The notes below the pieces were generated by a model. It saw only the letters and a program-made list of their open reading frames with translations. It had not been told where the DNA came from and searched no databases. This document shows positions 1 through 10,108 of a DNA stretch of 64,000 bases, piece by piece. The translations under genes were made by a program, and so were the position numbers. Origin of the DNA: Pseudomonadota bacterium (GTDB lineage Bacteria > Pseudomonadota > Gammaproteobacteria > Burkholderiales > Burkholderiaceae_C); NCBI GenBank assembly GCA_021799355.1, contig JAJZAQ010000001.1, forward strand, positions 62,001-126,000, given 5' to 3'. Within the stretch, counting starts at the first letter, position 1. Every line of letters starts with the position of its first letter.

Positions 1-558
1 TGGACGGAGTGGGCGCGGCAGGTGCTGCTGGCGTTCGAACGCTGCCGCGTGCTGTGCGCCGTGCGTGACGGCCCCTGGGGAGTGGACGCGCTCAACACGG
101 CGATTGCCCGCGAGCTCGACGCCGCCGGACTGCTGCGCAGCCGTGGCGCGTGGTATGCCGGACGGGCGGTGATGGTCACGCGCAACGACCACGATCTGGG
201 CGTGCTCAACGGCGACGTGGGCATCGTCCTGCCGTCTCCCGAGGGCGGGTTGCGCGTGGCGTTTACCCAGGAACAGACGGTGCGCAGCATCAGTTTGAGC
301 CGCCTGACCGACGTGCAGACGGCGTTTGCCATGACCGTGCATCAGGCGCAAGGCTCGGAATTCGAGCACACCGTGCTCGTTCTGCCCGAGTCCAGTGCCA
401 CCCTCAGCCGCGAGCTGATCTACACCGGCATCACCCGCGCGCGCAGCGCCTTCACCCTGGCGTGCGCCCAGGAGCAGACCTTGCGCGACGGCATCGCGCG
501 CGTCACCCGCCGCTGCAGTGGTTTGCGCTGGCGGCTGGGTACACTTGGCACATCATGA
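1..558 (+). CDS. recD: RecD, exonuclease V alpha subunit, C-terminal part (5' truncated by window)
   Basis: The frame is open from base 1, so only the C-terminal 185 residues are present. The tail carries the UvrD_C_2 signature of RecD/TraA helicases: a VHQAQGSEF segment (helicase motif V-like) and a YTGITRAR segment (motif VI, with the arginine finger). RecD is the 5'-3' helicase subunit of RecBCD, which processes double-strand breaks. The stop codon overlaps the greB start (ATGA), and recD next to greB is a common betaproteobacterial order. A RecD-like helicase outside RecBCD cannot be excluded without the upstream genes. Confidence 0.85.
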   Translation, partial: WTEWARQVLLAFERCRVLCAVRDGPWGVDALNTAIARELDAAGLLRSRGAWYAGRAVMVTRNDHDLGVLNGDVGIVLPSPEGGLRVAFTQEQTVRSISLSRLTDVQTAFAMTVHQAQGSEFEHTVLVLPESSATLSRELIYTGITRARSAFTLACAQEQTLRDGIARVTRRCSGLRWRLGTLGTS

Positions 559-1118
559 ACAAGGCTTTTGTCCGCGAAGACGACGCCGGCGGCGACGAGG
601 ACGACGGCGCGCAACTGCCGCCGTTGCCTCCCGGCGGCAAGAATTATCTGACCCCGCAGGGTTACGCCCGGCTGCGCGCCGAGCTCAAGGAGCTGTTGGA
701 CGTGGAGCGTCCCAAGGTGGTCGAAGCCGTGTCGTGGGCGGCGAAAAACGGTGACCGCTCGGAAAACGGCGATTACATCTACGGTAAAAAGCGGTTGCGC
801 GAAATCGACCGCCGCATCCGCTTTCTCACCAAGCGGCTGGACATCGCCGAAGTCGTCGATCCGAGCCGGCAGCACGGCAACGATCAGATTTTTTTCGGCG
901 CCACGGTGCGCTATGCCGACGCGCAGGGCGCAGAGCACACCATCACCATCGTCGGCATCGACGAAACCGAGCCGCTGCAAGGGCGCATCAGCTGGATTTC
1001 GCCGGTGGCGCGGGCGCTGCTCAAGGCGCGCGAGGGTGACAGCGTCAGCCTGCCCACGCCATCGGGCCAGGTCACGCTGGAGGTGCTCGAAGTGAGCTAC
1101 CCGGCGCCGCAGGAGTGA
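555..1118 (+). CDS. greB: Transcription elongation factor GreB
   Basis: The protein has 187 residues. Its N-terminal coiled coil carries the family signature NGDRSENGDYIYGKKRLREI. The acidic Asp/Glu pair in it is the tip that enters the RNA polymerase secondary channel and stimulates transcript cleavage in backtracked complexes. The C-terminal half (ATVRYADAQGAEHTITIVG onward) is the FKBP-like Gre domain. The YGKKR form is GreB rather than GreA. An acidic extension of about 25 residues precedes the coiled coil. The ATG lies inside the recD stop (4-base overlap), implying translational coupling. Confidence 0.95.
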   Translation: MNKAFVREDDAGGDEDDGAQLPPLPPGGKNYLTPQGYARLRAELKELLDVERPKVVEAVSWAAKNGDRSENGDYIYGKKRLREIDRRIRFLTKRLDIAEVVDPSRQHGNDQIFFGATVRYADAQGAEHTITIVGIDETEPLQGRISWISPVARALLKAREGDSVSLPTPSGQVTLEVLEVSYPAPQE

Positions 1119-1143
1119 GGGCGGCGGCGAGCGTGCCGGAGGG

Positions 1144-3513
1144 TCAGCCTTGGGTCGCTGCGCTGCCGTTGCTGCGGGGCTTCGCCCGGCTGGCGCGCAC
1201 GACGAATTTGAGCCGGCGCAGCGCGCGCAACACGTCGGCGAGGTGTTTGCGGTCGCGTACCATGACGATGAAGCGCAGCTCGGTGGTCGCCTGCCGCGCG
1301 TCTTCGTCCATGGTGACGTGGGCGATGTCGCTGTCTTGTTCGCTGATGGCCGCGGCCACGCGGGCGAGCACGCCTTTGGAGTTCTGCACGATCACGCTCA
1401 ACCCGGTTTCGAACGGCCGGGTGCACTCTGCCGCCCAGCCCAGGTCGATCCAGCGGTCGGGGTCTTTCTGGAACAGGCGTCGCGCCGTGTCGCAGTCCTG
1501 CTGGTGGACGATCAGGCCTTCGCCTTTGCCGAGGTAGCCGATGATGGCATCGCCCGGGATGGGCCGGCAGCAGGGGGCGTAGCGGACCGAAATGCCTTCG
1601 CTGCCGTCGAGCTGCAGGGTGGACGGGGCATCGCCGCCGGGGCGGCTGGCCAGACGTTCGATGGTATCGAGCAGCGGGGCGGACAAGGCGTCCTGCGGCG
1701 ACACCAGCGCGACCACCCGTTTGGCCAGAATGTCGGCCACGCGCTTGCCCAGGCCGATGTCGGCAAACAGGTCGTCGCGCGACTTCAGCCCGGTCCAGCG
1801 CAGCAGCTTGTCCCAGACCGCATCATCGAGTGCGGCCAGATCCAGATGGTCATGGCGCAGCGCGTTTTGCAGCAGCCGTCGGCCGAGTTCGATCGATTCG
1901 GCCTGCTGCGTGGTGCGCAGGGCATGGCGGATTTTGGATCGCGCCCGCCCGGTGCGGACGAAATTCAGCCAGTTGGGGTTGGGGCGCGATGCCGGCGCGG
2001 TGATGATTTCCACCACGTCACCGCTGCGCAATTCGGTGCGTAGCGGCACCAGGGTGTTGTTGACCTTGGCCGCCACCGTCTGGTCGCCCAGGCTGGTATG
2101 GATGGCGTAGGCGAAGTCCACCGGCGTGGCCCCGCGCGGCAATGCCAGGATGCGCGATTTGGGGGTGAAAACGTACACCGCGTCGGGTGCCAGGTCGACC
2201 TTGACGGTTTCGAGGAAGTCCGCCCAGTCGCGGTTTTCGGTCTGGATGTCCAGCAGCGATTGCAGCCACGCCGTGGTTTGCATTTGCTGCGGCGCCGGCT
2301 TGTCTTCCGGGGTCTTGTAAAGCCAGTGCGCGGCCACGCCGCTTTCGGCGATGCGGTGCATCGCCTCGGTGCGGATCTGGAACTCGATGGGGTTGCCGTT
2401 CGGCCCGATGAGAGTGGTGTGCAGCGACTGGTAACCGTTGGCCTTGGGAATGGCGATGTAGTCCTCGAATTTGCCCGGCATCGGCTTGTACAGCGCGTGC
2501 AGCACGCCCAGCGCCCGGTAGCAGTCGAGCACCTCCGGGACGAGTACGCGGAAACCGAAGATATCCTGGATGTGCGCAAAGCTCAGATGCTTGGTGCGCA
2601 TCTTGCGGTAAATCGAGTAGAGCGTTTTTTCCCGCCCGGAAATCTGCGCCGGCACCTTTGCCTCGTCCAGCGCGGCCTGGGCCGCGGCCATGATTTTTTC
2701 CACCAGCCCGTGGCGGTTGCCGCGCGCCGTCAGTACCGCGCGCGACAGCACGGCGTAGCGGTTGGGATGGCTGTTGGCAAAACCCAGATCCTGTAGCTCG
2801 CGGTAGACCTGGTTGAGGCCGAGGCGGTGCGCGATCGGGGCGTAGATTTCCATGGTTTCGCGCGAAATGCGCAAACGTTTGCTCGCCGCCATCGCGCCCA
2901 GGGTGCGCATGTTGTGCAGCCGGTCGGCGAGCTTGACGAGGATGACGCGGATGTCGCGCGCCATCGCCAGCAGCATTTTGCGAAAGCTTTCCGACTGGTT
3001 TTGCTCGCGGCTGGAAAACTGCAGCTTGTCCAGTTTGGTCAAGCCATCGACCAGATCGGCCACGGTGCTGCCGAAATGCTCGATCAGTTCCGCCTGGGTG
3101 ATGCCTTTGTCTTCGGCGGTGTCGTGCAGCAGCGCCGCCATGATGGCCTGCGTGTCGAGTTTCCAGTCGGCGCACAGCTCGGCCACCGCAACGGGGTGCG
3201 AGATATACGGCTCGCCGCTGGCGCGGTACTGGCCGAGATGCGCGGCGTCGGCGAAGCGGTATGCCTCGCGGACTTTTTGTAAGTCGCTCTCGGGCAGATA
3301 GGTTTGCAGCTTGGCAAGCAGGCTCGCCAGACTGACCGTGCCCCCCCGCGCCGGAGCAGACTCTGCCGCCGCGGCAGGCTCGGGTTCGGGCGAGGCGCTG
3401 GCAGCAGTGGCTGCCGCGCGTGCGCGCTTGCCTGATGCCGGCTCCGCAGCAGGCAACACCCCGGCAGCAGCCAAGGGGGCCGGGCTGGCGGGGGTGGCGG
3501 GACTGCTACGCAT
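1144..3513 (-). CDS. spoT: Bifunctional (p)ppGpp synthetase/hydrolase, RelA/SpoT family
   Basis: The protein has 789 residues. It starts with an Ala/Pro-rich extension of about 57 residues. An HD hydrolase domain follows with the intact HDTAED motif at residues 130-135, so ppGpp hydrolysis should be active. The synthetase domain (REKTLYSIYRKM, DIFGFRVLV, NGYQSLHTT) comes next, then a TGS domain (YVFTPKSRILALPRGATPVDF) and a C-terminal ACT domain. The open frame runs upstream through rpoZ, so the ATG at 3513, just after the rpoZ stop, is chosen. It is the last gene of yicC-gmk-rpoZ-spoT. A separate RelA probably exists elsewhere. Confidence 0.95.
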   Translation of the reverse strand: MRSSPATPASPAPLAAAGVLPAAEPASGKRARAAATAASASPEPEPAAAAESAPARGGTVSLASLLAKLQTYLPESDLQKVREAYRFADAAHLGQYRASGEPYISHPVAVAELCADWKLDTQAIMAALLHDTAEDKGITQAELIEHFGSTVADLVDGLTKLDKLQFSSREQNQSESFRKMLLAMARDIRVILVKLADRLHNMRTLGAMAASKRLRISRETMEIYAPIAHRLGLNQVYRELQDLGFANSHPNRYAVLSRAVLTARGNRHGLVEKIMAAAQAALDEAKVPAQISGREKTLYSIYRKMRTKHLSFAHIQDIFGFRVLVPEVLDCYRALGVLHALYKPMPGKFEDYIAIPKANGYQSLHTTLIGPNGNPIEFQIRTEAMHRIAESGVAAHWLYKTPEDKPAPQQMQTTAWLQSLLDIQTENRDWADFLETVKVDLAPDAVYVFTPKSRILALPRGATPVDFAYAIHTSLGDQTVAAKVNNTLVPLRTELRSGDVVEIITAPASRPNPNWLNFVRTGRARSKIRHALRTTQQAESIELGRRLLQNALRHDHLDLAALDDAVWDKLLRWTGLKSRDDLFADIGLGKRVADILAKRVVALVSPQDALSAPLLDTIERLASRPGGDAPSTLQLDGSEGISVRYAPCCRPIPGDAIIGYLGKGEGLIVHQQDCDTARRLFQKDPDRWIDLGWAAECTRPFETGLSVIVQNSKGVLARVAAAISEQDSDIAHVTMDEDARQATTELRFIVMVRDRKHLADVLRALRRLKFVVRASRAKPRSNGSAATQG

Positions 3514-3533
3514 ACGGCGGGTGACGGCAAAAA

Positions 3534-3737
3534 TCAGGTCGGGACTTTTTTCAGCATTTCCAGCCCGACCAGGCCGGCGGCGATTTCGCGCAGCGCCGTC
3601 ACTGCGGGCTTGTCCTTGGTTTCGATCTTCGGCGAGTGGCCTTGTTCGAGCATGCGCGCGCGGTATGTTGCGGCCAGCACGAGCTGGAAGCGGTTGGGGA
3701 TTTTTTCCAGGCAATCTTCAACGGTGATACGGGCCAT
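3534..3737 (-). CDS. rpoZ: RNA polymerase omega subunit
   Basis: The 67-residue protein starts [20 protein letters not shown], the conserved omega N-terminus. The helix AATYRARML and the [13 protein letters not shown] segment are the parts that clamp the beta-prime C-terminus. Omega helps RNA polymerase assembly and forms part of the ppGpp site 1, which fits its position directly before spoT (20-base gap). It is preceded by gmk. Confidence 0.97.
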   Translation of the reverse strand: MARITVEDCLEKIPNRFQLVLAATYRARMLEQGHSPKIETKDKPAVTALREIAAGLVGLEMLKKVPT

Positions 3738-3755
3738 GATGTCAGAGTTTGCAGT

Positions 3756-4382
3756 TCAAAGAATGCCGAGGGCACGAAAAACCTCGGGGTGGGAAAGGCG
3801 TTGCGCCGCGTAGCGCAGACGCTGCGCGCCGACGACTTGTCTGAGGTCGTCCAGCGCTCGCGTAAAGTCTTGATTCACAATTATAAAGTCGAAGTTTTTG
3901 GCCTGCGCGAGCTCGATGCGAGCTTCGCGCAGCCGTTGCTCGATGACGTCGGGCGAATCTTCGGCGCGGCTGACCAGCCGGCGACGCAATTCGTCGAACG
4001 ACGGCGGCAGGATGAAAATGCTCACCACATTGTCGAACTGCTCGCGCACCTGCGCCGCGCCCTGCCAGTCGATTTCCAGCAACACGTCCAGACCGTCGGC
4101 CATGCGCTCTTGCAGCCAGCGCTTGGACGTGCCGTACAGGTTGCCGTGCACCTGCGCCCATTCGAGAAACTCCCCTGCGGCGATGCGCCGCTCGAATTCG
4201 GCTTTGTCGAGAAAGACGTAGTGCACGCCGTCGATCTCATTGCCGCGCGGCGCGCGCGTGGTACACGACACCGACAGCAAAATGCGTTTGTCCTGCGCGA
4301 GCAGGGCATTGACCAGGCTGGATTTGCCTGCACCGCTGGGCGCGGCGACGACGAACAGATTGCCGGGAAACTGGGTGGACAC
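3756..4382 (-). CDS. gmk: Guanylate kinase
   Basis: The 208-residue protein phosphorylates GMP to GDP with ATP. The P-loop SGAGKSS lies near residues 17-23. The GMP-binding segment [19 protein letters not shown] and the LLEIDWQGA segment of guanylate kinases follow. The open frame continues upstream into yicC without a real start. The GTG at 4382 places the P-loop at the usual distance from the N-terminus and leaves 16 bases after the yicC stop, so it is preferred. In this operon it supplies GDP/GTP next to the ppGpp enzyme. Confidence 0.93.
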   Translation of the reverse strand: MSTQFPGNLFVVAAPSGAGKSSLVNALLAQDKRILLSVSCTTRAPRGNEIDGVHYVFLDKAEFERRIAAGEFLEWAQVHGNLYGTSKRWLQERMADGLDVLLEIDWQGAAQVREQFDNVVSIFILPPSFDELRRRLVSRAEDSPDVIEQRLREARIELAQAKNFDFIIVNQDFTRALDDLRQVVGAQRLRYAAQRLSHPEVFRALGIL

Positions 4383-4398
4383 GGGAGAGCCTGGCAGG

Positions 4399-5295
4399 TT
4401 ATTCGAGATTTTGCACTTGTTCACGCATCTGCTCGATGAGCACCTTGAGGTCGAGCGAGATTTCACTGAGTTCGAGCGCCGCGGACTTGGAGCCCAGGGT
4501 ATTGGCTTCGCGGTGCAGTTCCTGGATGAGGAAATCCAGCCGCTTGCCGAGTTCCCCGCCCTGGTCGAGCAAATTGCGCAGCGTGTGCAGGTGGGCTTCG
4601 AGGCGGTCGAGTTCTTCGGCGACGTCGATGCGCAACGCAAAGCTGGCGGCTTCCTGCAACAGCCGCTCGTTGAGCGCGTCGGCGCTGGCGTCTGCGGCGG
4701 TGAGCGCGCGCAGCGCCTCCTCCCAGCGCGCGGTGAACCGCGCCTGCTGGCGTTCGACGGCCAGCGGGACGATGGCGCGGGCGCGCTCGGCGTGCTGTGC
4801 GATCTGCTCCACGCGATCGAGCAACACGGCACGCAACCGCTCGCCCTCGATCGCACGCGACTGCAGCAGCGCCTGCAGCGCGTCGTCCAGCGCTGCGGCG
4901 ACCGCTGCGCTGAGCTCTGCGGCGTCGGGCGGCTGTTCCTGCGCGCTGCCGATGTAGCGCAGCACTTCGCCGACGGACAGCGGGGTCAGGTGCGGCGCCA
5001 ATGCGCGCAGCGCGGCTTCGGCGGCGAGCAGCGGCGCGGCGGCTGCGGCATCGGGCAGGGCGGGGGCGCGTTGCGGCGCCTCGAAGGTGCCGCGGCAGTC
5101 GATTTTTCCGCGGCGCAGCGCCTGGGTGAGAGTTTGACGCATCGCGGCTTCGGCAACGCGCAATTCATCGGGCAGGCGAAAGGCGATATCGAGAAAACGG
5201 CTGTTGACCGAACGCAACTCGATATGGATTTTGCCGCCGCCAGGCAGCAGCACGGTCTTTTGACCGTAGCCAGTCATGCTATAAATTGGTTTCAC
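4399..5295 (-). CDS. yicC: YicC family endoribonuclease-like protein
   Basis: The 298-residue protein carries the family hallmark SMTGYG at residues 6-11 and the [15 protein letters not shown] segment. A long helical middle follows, then the conserved C-terminal DUF1732 region with [16 protein letters not shown]. YicC proteins are RNase-like and in E. coli influence sRNA (RyhB) turnover; the biochemical role here is inferred from family only. It is the first gene of the yicC-gmk-rpoZ-spoT operon. Its start is 64 bases from the divergent kinase gene. Confidence 0.92.
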   Translation of the reverse strand: MKPIYSMTGYGQKTVLLPGGGKIHIELRSVNSRFLDIAFRLPDELRVAEAAMRQTLTQALRRGKIDCRGTFEAPQRAPALPDAAAAAPLLAAEAALRALAPHLTPLSVGEVLRYIGSAQEQPPDAAELSAAVAAALDDALQALLQSRAIEGERLRAVLLDRVEQIAQHAERARAIVPLAVERQQARFTARWEEALRALTAADASADALNERLLQEAASFALRIDVAEELDRLEAHLHTLRNLLDQGGELGKRLDFLIQELHREANTLGSKSAALELSEISLDLKVLIEQMREQVQNLE

Positions 5296-5359
5296 TCACT
5301 TCCCCTTTGCGTGCATTTTTCCACAGTCCAACCGCAAGCCCGCTGCGCCCCCAGTTCCC

Positions 5360-6433
5360 ATGGCGACCCCGTCCAAAGCCAAACCGGCCCCACTTGCACC
5401 TGACACGCAGGTGGGGGGCTACCGCATCGTGCGCAAAGTCGCCAGCGGCGGCTTCGGCGTGGTGTATCTGGCGCTCAGCCCCGACGGCCAGCGCGTTGCG
5501 CTGAAGGAATATCTGCCGGCGTCGCTGGTCGAGCGCGCACCGGGCGAATCCAGCCCGGTCGTCCCGCCTGACAAGCTGGCGCTGTATCGGCTGGGGCTGA
5601 AGAGTTTTTTCGAGGAAGGGAGGTCGCTGGCGCAGATTTCCCACCCGAGTGTCGTCAGTGTGCTGAATTTTTTCCGGGAAAACGACACCGTTTACATGGT
5701 GATGAATTACCTGGAGGGCGCGTCGCTGCAGGAATTCGTCATCACCGCGCGCGAGCTCAAGCGCAAAAAGATTTTCCGCGAATCGACCATCCGTTCGTTG
5801 TTCGACGACATTTTGCAGGGCTTGCGCGTGGTGCATCAGCACAAAATGCTGCACCTGGACATCAAGCCGGCGAATATTTTCATTACCGACGACAACAAAC
5901 CGATTCTCATCGATTTCGGCGCCGCGCGCGAGGTGCTCAACCAGCAGGACAAGCGCTTCCGCCCGATGTACACGCCGGGATTTGCCGCGCCGGAGATGTA
6001 CAAGCGTGAAGGCGCGTTCGGCCCGTGGACCGACATTTACGCCGTCGGCGCGTGCATCTACGCCTGCATGACCGGCTATCCGCCGTATGAGGCGCCGCAG
6101 CGCCTGGAAAAAGACCGGCTGCAGGCGCAGCTGTCCAAGCTGCGTGGAGTGTATTCCGACAATCTGATCGAAATCGTCGAGTGGTGCATGTCGCTGGACC
6201 CGATGGCGCGCCCGCAGAGCGTGTTCAATTTGCAGCGTGAACTCGGCGCCGAGAGCGCGCGACGCTACACCAACCTGACCATGGGAGAAAAGCTGCGCCT
6301 GCATCTGGACGAACTGGTCAACGACACCAAATCGCAAGTGCAAAAAGTGCGCGAGGCCACCCGCTTTGGCGCTCCGGTCAAGGCCGTACAGTCTGTCGAG
6401 CCGGGCAAGCCCGCCGCCAGGGGACGTCATTGA
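5360..6433 (+). CDS. Ser/Thr protein kinase (Hanks type, cytoplasmic)
   Basis: The 357-residue protein has a single kinase domain. It shows the glycine loop ASGGFGVVYLA, the lysine in VALKEY, the catalytic loop HLDIKPANIF (HRD written as HLD), DFG in LIDFGAAR, and APE in AAPEMY. All catalytic residues are present. About 60 residues follow the kinase domain with no membrane segment and no PASTA repeats, so it should be soluble. The stop overlaps the start of a PP2C phosphatase, forming a writer-eraser pair. Substrates are unknown. No type VI secretion or FHA genes lie nearby. Confidence 0.93.
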   Translation: MATPSKAKPAPLAPDTQVGGYRIVRKVASGGFGVVYLALSPDGQRVALKEYLPASLVERAPGESSPVVPPDKLALYRLGLKSFFEEGRSLAQISHPSVVSVLNFFRENDTVYMVMNYLEGASLQEFVITARELKRKKIFRESTIRSLFDDILQGLRVVHQHKMLHLDIKPANIFITDDNKPILIDFGAAREVLNQQDKRFRPMYTPGFAAPEMYKREGAFGPWTDIYAVGACIYACMTGYPPYEAPQRLEKDRLQAQLSKLRGVYSDNLIEIVEWCMSLDPMARPQSVFNLQRELGAESARRYTNLTMGEKLRLHLDELVNDTKSQVQKVREATRFGAPVKAVQSVEPGKPAARGRH

Positions 6434-7353
6434 AATTCTCCGTCTACCAGGTCAGCCGTCGGGGAGGGCGGGCGACCAACCAGGATCGCATGGGGTATTG
6501 CTACACCCGCGACAGCGCGCTGTTCGCCCTGGCCGACGGGCTCGGCGGCCATCCGCGGGGTGAGGTGGCGGCGCAACTGGCCCTGCAGACCATCGCCAAT
6601 CTGTTCCAGCAGGAAGCGCGCCCCAGCCTGCGCGACCCGCAGGAATTTTTGCGGCGCTCGATTTTTCGCGCCCACGAGCAGATCCAGCGCTACGCGCAGG
6701 AACAGAAACTCGCCGACTCGCCGCGGACCACGGTGGTGGTGTGCGTGCTGCAAAACGGCGCGGCGCATTGGGCGCATGTGGGCGATTCGCGGCTGTACTT
6801 TCTGCGCAACGGCGCGCTGCTCACGCGCACCCGCGACCACTCGCATGTCGAGCAGTTGCACAAAAAAGACCAGGCCCACGGTCTGGCGCTGCTGCAGCCC
6901 GACGGCCCGACGCGCAACGTCCTGTTCACCTGCCTGGGTTCCAACCAGCTGCCAATGATCGAGGTCGGGTTGCCACAGGCGATGCGCCGTGGTGACATCG
7001 TGCTGTTGTGCTCCGACGGGTTGTGGGGGCAGATCCCGGAATCGGTGCTGGTGCGCCAGTTCGGTCAGCAGGTGCTGTCCGATGCGGTGCCCGAAGTGGT
7101 GGAAATGGCGCTGCGTCAAGGGGGTGCCGACTCGGACAACGTCACCGCGCTCGGGGTCGAGTGGGAAGCCGATCCGGAGGAACTCGAAACCTCCTTGCGC
7201 ATCGAAACCGCCAGCATGCACAAAGACGGCTTCAAATCCACCATCCAAAGCGATCTGGCCGATCTGCAGGTCGACGACATGGACGATGCCGCCATCGAGC
7301 GTTCCATCGCCGAAATCAACGCCGCCATCCGTCAGGGTGCGGCGCGCAAATAA
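6430..7353 (+). CDS. PP2C-family Ser/Thr protein phosphatase
   Basis: The 307-residue PPM/PP2C phosphatase has its metal-binding motifs intact: an NQDR segment near residue 17, [28 protein letters not shown] and the C-terminal [12 protein letters not shown]. It most likely reverses the action of the kinase encoded just upstream. The start is a TTG at 6430 that overlaps the kinase stop (TTGA). No better ATG exists before the conserved N-terminus, so expression is probably coupled. The last 60 residues are an acidic helical tail of unknown role. Confidence 0.92.
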   Translation: MKFSVYQVSRRGGRATNQDRMGYCYTRDSALFALADGLGGHPRGEVAAQLALQTIANLFQQEARPSLRDPQEFLRRSIFRAHEQIQRYAQEQKLADSPRTTVVVCVLQNGAAHWAHVGDSRLYFLRNGALLTRTRDHSHVEQLHKKDQAHGLALLQPDGPTRNVLFTCLGSNQLPMIEVGLPQAMRRGDIVLLCSDGLWGQIPESVLVRQFGQQVLSDAVPEVVEMALRQGGADSDNVTALGVEWEADPEELETSLRIETASMHKDGFKSTIQSDLADLQVDDMDDAAIERSIAEINAAIRQGAARK

Positions 7354-7370
7354 CCGTCAGGAAACAAACC

Positions 7371-8102
7371 ATGCCAAACTCCCTTCCCGTGCGTGAAGGG
7401 CGGGCAGCCGATGCGCTGCGCGCCGTGACCATCGAGCGGCATTACACCCGCCACGCCGAGGGCTCGGTGCTGGTGGCATTCGGGCACACCCGCGTGCTGT
7501 GCACGGCGTCGGTCGAAGACCGCGTGCCGCCGCACCGCCGCGGCAGCGGCCAGGGCTGGGTCACCGCGGAATACGGCATGTTGCCGCGGGCGACGCACAC
7601 CCGCGGCGAGCGCGAGGCCAGACGCGGCAGGCAGCAGGGGCGCACCGAGGAAATCCAGCGGCTCATCGGCCGCTCGCTGCGCGCCGTGTTCGACATGGAC
7701 GCGCTCGGTGAGCGGCAGATCACCCTCGACTGCGACGTCTTGCAGGCCGATGGCGGAACGCGCACGGCGGCAATCACCGGCGCCGCCGTGGCCGCGTGGG
7801 ACGCCTGCAGCTGGCTGCTCGATCAGGGCCTGGTGCAGCGGCGTCCGATGCGGCAACTGGTCGCTGCGGTGTCCGTCGGCCTGGTCGGCAGCGACTACCG
7901 CCTCGACCTCGACTACGCCGAAGACAGCCAGTGCGACACCGACATGAACGTCGTCGGCACCGCCGACGGCGCGCTCATCGAGGTGCAGGGTACGGCAGAA
8001 GGCGCGCCGTTCACCCGCCAGCAGCTCGATGCCCTGCTCGACCTGGCGCAGCAGGGTCTTGCCGAGCTGGTGTCGCTGCAGCGCGCCGCGCTGGGACTGT
8101 GA
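7371..8102 (+). CDS. rph: Ribonuclease PH
   Basis: The 243-residue phosphorolytic 3'-5' exoribonuclease trims tRNA 3' ends. Family motifs are visible: [51 protein letters not shown] and [20 protein letters not shown]. Length matches the family (about 238-245). The open frame upstream to 7008 is a shadow inside the phosphatase gene. The ATG at 7371 follows an AGGAAAC sequence and starts the conserved N-terminus. It is followed two bases later by rdgB. Confidence 0.96.
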   Translation: MPNSLPVREGRAADALRAVTIERHYTRHAEGSVLVAFGHTRVLCTASVEDRVPPHRRGSGQGWVTAEYGMLPRATHTRGEREARRGRQQGRTEEIQRLIGRSLRAVFDMDALGERQITLDCDVLQADGGTRTAAITGAAVAAWDACSWLLDQGLVQRRPMRQLVAAVSVGLVGSDYRLDLDYAEDSQCDTDMNVVGTADGALIEVQGTAEGAPFTRQQLDALLDLAQQGLAELVSLQRAALGL

Positions 8103-8104
8103 GC

Positions 8105-8764
8105 ATGTCAGCCGGGCAGCGCGGCGCCGTTTCCGTCCCCGCCGCGGGGAACATCGTTCTCGCTTCGGGCAACCCCGGCAAACTCGCCGAACTGTCTGCG
8201 TTGCTCGCCCCCTTGGGCTGGCGTCTGCGGACACAGGCCGAATTTGATCTCGCCGAGGCCGACGAGCCGCATCCCACGTTTGTCGAAAACGCCCTGGCCA
8301 AAGCGCGACACGCCAGTTTTCACACCGGCCTGCCGGCGCTGGCCGACGACTCGGGCCTGTGTGTCGATGCTCTGGGCGGCCTGCCGGGCGTGCGCTCGGC
8401 GCGCTACGCCACGCCAGCGGCAGCGTCGCGCGCGCAGCAGGACGCGGCCAACAACGCCCTGCTGCTGCAGCACATGCAGGGGATGACGCAGCGCTCGGCG
8501 CGCTTCGTCTGCGTCATCGTCGCCTTGCGGCACGCCGCCGACCCCGAGCCCCTGATTGCCCAGGGTGAACTCTGCGGACACATCGGCACCATCGCCCAGG
8601 GCGATGGTGGCTTTGGTTACGACCCCCTGTTCGTCCTGCCCGGGGGCGGCACGCTGGCGCAGTGCACTGCTGCAGACAAAAACCGCATCAGCCACCGTGG
8701 ACAGGCGCTGCGCGCCTTGCTGCCGCTGCTGCAGACGCGCTGGGGCAGCAGAGAGCGGGTCTGA
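8105..8764 (+). CDS. rdgB: Non-canonical purine NTP pyrophosphatase RdgB/HAM1
   Basis: The 219-residue protein hydrolyses ITP, dITP and XTP so that damaged purines do not enter nucleic acids. Signatures are IVLASGNPGKLAEL near the N-terminus, FVENALAKARHA, LADDSGLCVDALGG (metal/catalytic Asp pair) and the C-terminal GGFGYDPLF. It starts two bases after the rph stop, and the rph-rdgB-hemW order is common in proteobacteria. The N-terminus has about 15 extra residues before the conserved core, and a later start is not available in frame. Confidence 0.95.
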   Translation: MSAGQRGAVSVPAAGNIVLASGNPGKLAELSALLAPLGWRLRTQAEFDLAEADEPHPTFVENALAKARHASFHTGLPALADDSGLCVDALGGLPGVRSARYATPAAASRAQQDAANNALLLQHMQGMTQRSARFVCVIVALRHAADPEPLIAQGELCGHIGTIAQGDGGFGYDPLFVLPGGGTLAQCTAADKNRISHRGQALRALLPLLQTRWGSRERV

Positions 8765-8786
8765 CCGCCCGGCACAGCAGCCTGCC

Positions 8787-10082
8787 ATGCAGCAGACGCG
8801 CATCCCCATTGCCCCGGCGACCATGGCCGAGAGTCTGGCTGGAGGCCCGGCGTTGCAGCAGTCCACGCAGGCGTTGCTGCGCCACCAGCGCGCAGGGACG
8901 CTGCAGCTGGGCGTTTTGCCGCCGCTGAGCCTGTACGTGCACCTGCCGTGGTGCCTGAAAAAATGCCCGTATTGCGATTTCAACTCGCACGTGCGGCGCG
9001 ACGCGCAGCAGATTCCTGAACAGGAGTATCTGGCCGCTTTGCGTGCCGACCTCGACGCCGCCTTGCCCCTCGTCTGGGGGCGGCGGGTGATTTCGGTGTT
9101 CATCGGTGGCGGCACCCCCAGCCTGTTCTCGCCCGAGGCCATCGACCAGTTGCTGGCCGACATCCGTGCCAGGCTGCCGCTGGTGCCCGATGCCGAAATC
9201 ACCCTGGAAGCCAACCCCGGCACGTTCGAGCGCGACCGTTTCGCCGCGTTTGCCCAGGCCGGAGTCAACCGTCTGTCCATCGGCGTGCAGAGCTTCGATG
9301 ATGCCCGCCTGCGCGCCCTCGGGCGGGTTCACGATGCGCGCCAGGCGCATGCCGCGGCCGATGAAGCCGCGCGCCACTTTGCCAGCTTCAACCTGGACCT
9401 GATGTTCGCCCTGCCGGGCCAGGATCTGGCGGCCTGCCAGGCCGATGTCCGCGCCGCGCTGGCGCATTCCCCGCCCCACCTCTCGCTCTACCAACTCACC
9501 CTCGAACCCGACACTCCGTTTGCCCGTCATCCGCCGCAGCTGCCCGATGACGACCTCAGCGCCGATATGCAGCACGCCGTGGCGGATCTGGCCGAAGCGG
9601 CTGGGCTGCAACGTTACGAAGTCTCTGCCTACGCCGCGGCCGGGCACCGCTGCCGGCACAACCTGAATTACTGGCAGTTTGGCGACTATCTCGGGATTGG
9701 CGCGGGGGCGCACGGCAAAATCAGTTTCGCCCACCGCATCGTGCGTCAAACCCGCTGGCGCCAACCGCAGCGCTACATGGAACAGGCGCTGCGCGGCGCG
9801 GCAGTGGAAACCGAAACCGAAGTTTCCCGCCGCGATCTGCCGTTCGAGTTCATGCTCAACGCCCTACGACTGCGCGACGGCGTGGCGGCCGAATTGTTCG
9901 TCGAGCGCACCGGCCTGCCACCCTCGGCAATCGCCGGCGCCGTCGCCCAGGCACAAAGCCGCGGTCTGTTGCAGACAGATCCCGCCAGGCTGCAAACCAC
10001 GCCGCTGGGGTTCGATTTGCTCAACAACCTGCTGGAACTGTTCCTGCCGCAGGCTGATCCGAACCCGGCGCCCGTCGTTTAG
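8787..10082 (+). CDS. hemW: Radical SAM heme chaperone HemW
   Basis: The 431-residue protein carries the radical-SAM cluster motif C-x3-C-x2-C in WCLKKCPYCDFNSH. The FNSH form after the third Cys is HemW, not true oxygen-independent coproporphyrinogen oxidase HemN. GGGTPSLF, EANPGTFE and GVQSFDDARLRALGR are the SAM-binding strands. The C-terminal HemN_C domain contains ISFAHRIVRQT. The start at 8787 gives an extension of about 45 residues before the core; a later ATG at 8823 is possible. HemW delivers heme to respiratory proteins. Confidence 0.92.
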   Translation: MQQTRIPIAPATMAESLAGGPALQQSTQALLRHQRAGTLQLGVLPPLSLYVHLPWCLKKCPYCDFNSHVRRDAQQIPEQEYLAALRADLDAALPLVWGRRVISVFIGGGTPSLFSPEAIDQLLADIRARLPLVPDAEITLEANPGTFERDRFAAFAQAGVNRLSIGVQSFDDARLRALGRVHDARQAHAAADEAARHFASFNLDLMFALPGQDLAACQADVRAALAHSPPHLSLYQLTLEPDTPFARHPPQLPDDDLSADMQHAVADLAEAAGLQRYEVSAYAAAGHRCRHNLNYWQFGDYLGIGAGAHGKISFAHRIVRQTRWRQPQRYMEQALRGAAVETETEVSRRDLPFEFMLNALRLRDGVAAELFVERTGLPPSAIAGAVAQAQSRGLLQTDPARLQTTPLGFDLLNNLLELFLPQADPNPAPVV

Positions 10083-10108
10083 AATCCAATGCTTTTTAGC
10101 GCGCCAGC

